DNA of 64,000 nucleotides, taken from positions 8,599,501 to 8,663,500 of the forward strand of contig NC_052028.1 of the NCBI RefSeq assembly GCF_015832195.1. The letters run 5' to 3'. Of the stretch, positions 63,281-64,000 are shown one piece after another. The DNA comes from Motacilla alba alba. Taxonomy: Eukaryota; Chordata; Aves; Passeriformes; Motacillidae. Both the position numbers and the translations under genes were made by a program. The stretch's first letter is position 1. Every line of letters starts with the position of its first letter. Under the pieces are notes generated by a model. The model did no database searches. It was given only the letters and a program-made list of their open reading frames with translations, and was not told where the DNA came from.

Positions 63281-64000
63281 TATCTCACATACCGAGTGAG
63301 ACTACAATTAGAAAATATTCAGTATTAAATACCATGTTCATTGGGGCTGTTCTCTGGAGAGATGGAAGACTCAGATAGGTTCTCAGCCAGAAAGGACCTC
63401 CAGGAGCTCAGCTGATAGCCTGGGAGTTGTACATCAGAGCACATCACTTAGAACAGGCCTCTCCATAAATTCCAAAGAACTGTTGAGGCGCCTGCCTGAC
63501 TTGGGAAGCTTGTTCCATGGGCTTCAGGATGCTGAGCAGCTTGTAAGAACAGACTTGAATACAACTCTGAGCAACCTGGTCTGACTGCAGGGGGACCCAG
63601 GTCACCTCTGTGGTCCCTTCCAGCCTGGATTACTGTGTGCTCCCCTGGAACTCTTCCTAAAAGCTGAGGGAGCAGCCAGGTGATGCTTGGCAGCAGACTT
63701 GGACATTAACAGAAGATCCTGGTATTGATAACCACATAAGCTCTTTGTTCACCATTGAATGGGACCCAGTTTTCATTTTTAATTTATATGTATCTCATAT
63801 GTAGAGTGTGAAGGCTCCAGACTACATCTAACCTGACTTTTTGATTGTACCAGCCTCACATTTACCTCTTTCTCCCTCAATCACACCGTCTCATACCCCA
63901 GTGCTGAGAACTGCATTCAGTGCACTAGAACCCACTGCCTTTATTTTCCTTAAATTATTGGTTTTTATTTATATTAAAACTCCTTGGTTTAGAGAATCAG
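63281..64000. other. Intergenic flank with a short CR1-like remnant
   Basis: A CR1-like tail remnant (plus strand) lies at about 63568-63638: GAGCAACCTGGTCTGACTGC, then GGTCCCTTCCAGCCTGGATT and ACTGTGTG. The rest is unique-looking, with no gene. Confidence 0.5.

Noticed and set aside
63281..64000. Exons of PPP2CA, the next gene in human synteny
   Set aside because: No phosphatase motif could be recognised in the remaining sequence; the gene is probably beyond the window.

Overview
This window is vertebrate nuclear DNA, almost certainly from a bird. It carries about twenty 5'-truncated CR1 LINE fragments, recognisable by the conserved 3' end with its terminal ATTCTRTG-type octamers. It also has compact introns, CpG-island housekeeping promoters and the conserved gene pair TCF7-SKP1, which are also neighbours on human 5q31. 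I cannot place it in a bird order from sequence alone. There are no rRNA, tRNA, CRISPR or prokaryote-type features.

Layout. Positions 1-27882 are read as one very large intron of TCF7 (+ strand). It holds CR1 fragments, simple and tandem repeats, and a few AT-rich blocks that look like candidate conserved non-coding elements. The N-terminal, beta-catenin-binding exons of TCF7 were not found and should lie upstream of the window. From 27883 to 46860 there are nine TCF7 exons: two central Groucho/TLE-region exons, one LEF1-like cassette exon (35583-35669), one linker exon, two HMG-box exons, one basic-tail exon, one C-clamp exon and a terminal exon. They join without frame breaks into 371 codons plus stop. 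The 3' UTR runs to about 50485 and contains a 46-bp tandem repeat. After a gap of about 1.6 kb lies SKP1 on the minus strand, complete: non-coding exon 1 in a CpG island near 61.3 kb, then five coding exons (58598 down to 53327) encoding 163 aa, with a 3' UTR ending near 52.1 kb. The two genes converge tail to tail. Positions 61.8-64 kb are upstream of SKP1 and hold CR1 fragments but no recognised gene.

How the genes work. TCF7 (TCF-1) is an HMG-box transcription factor of the Wnt/beta-catenin pathway and a key T-lineage regulator. SKP1 is the adaptor of SCF (SKP1-CUL1-F-box) ubiquitin ligases; SCF with beta-TrCP degrades beta-catenin. The two therefore touch the same pathway, but their adjacency is ancient synteny and not an operon.

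Most noteworthy points: (1) a frame-preserving TCF7 cassette exon resembling the alternatively spliced LEF1 exon, which as I recall is absent from human TCF7; (2) a terminal exon read in two frames, giving a long C-clamp (E-type) tail or a short (B-type) tail depending on inclusion of the 73-nt exon; (3) a NAGNAG acceptor; (4) two GC-rich minisatellites, one ending 61 bp before an exon and one inside the 3' UTR; (5) a CpG-rich block over the last coding exon, preceded by an extreme G/T tract; (6) telomere-like G-quadruplex DNA inside a ~180-bp tandem repeat.
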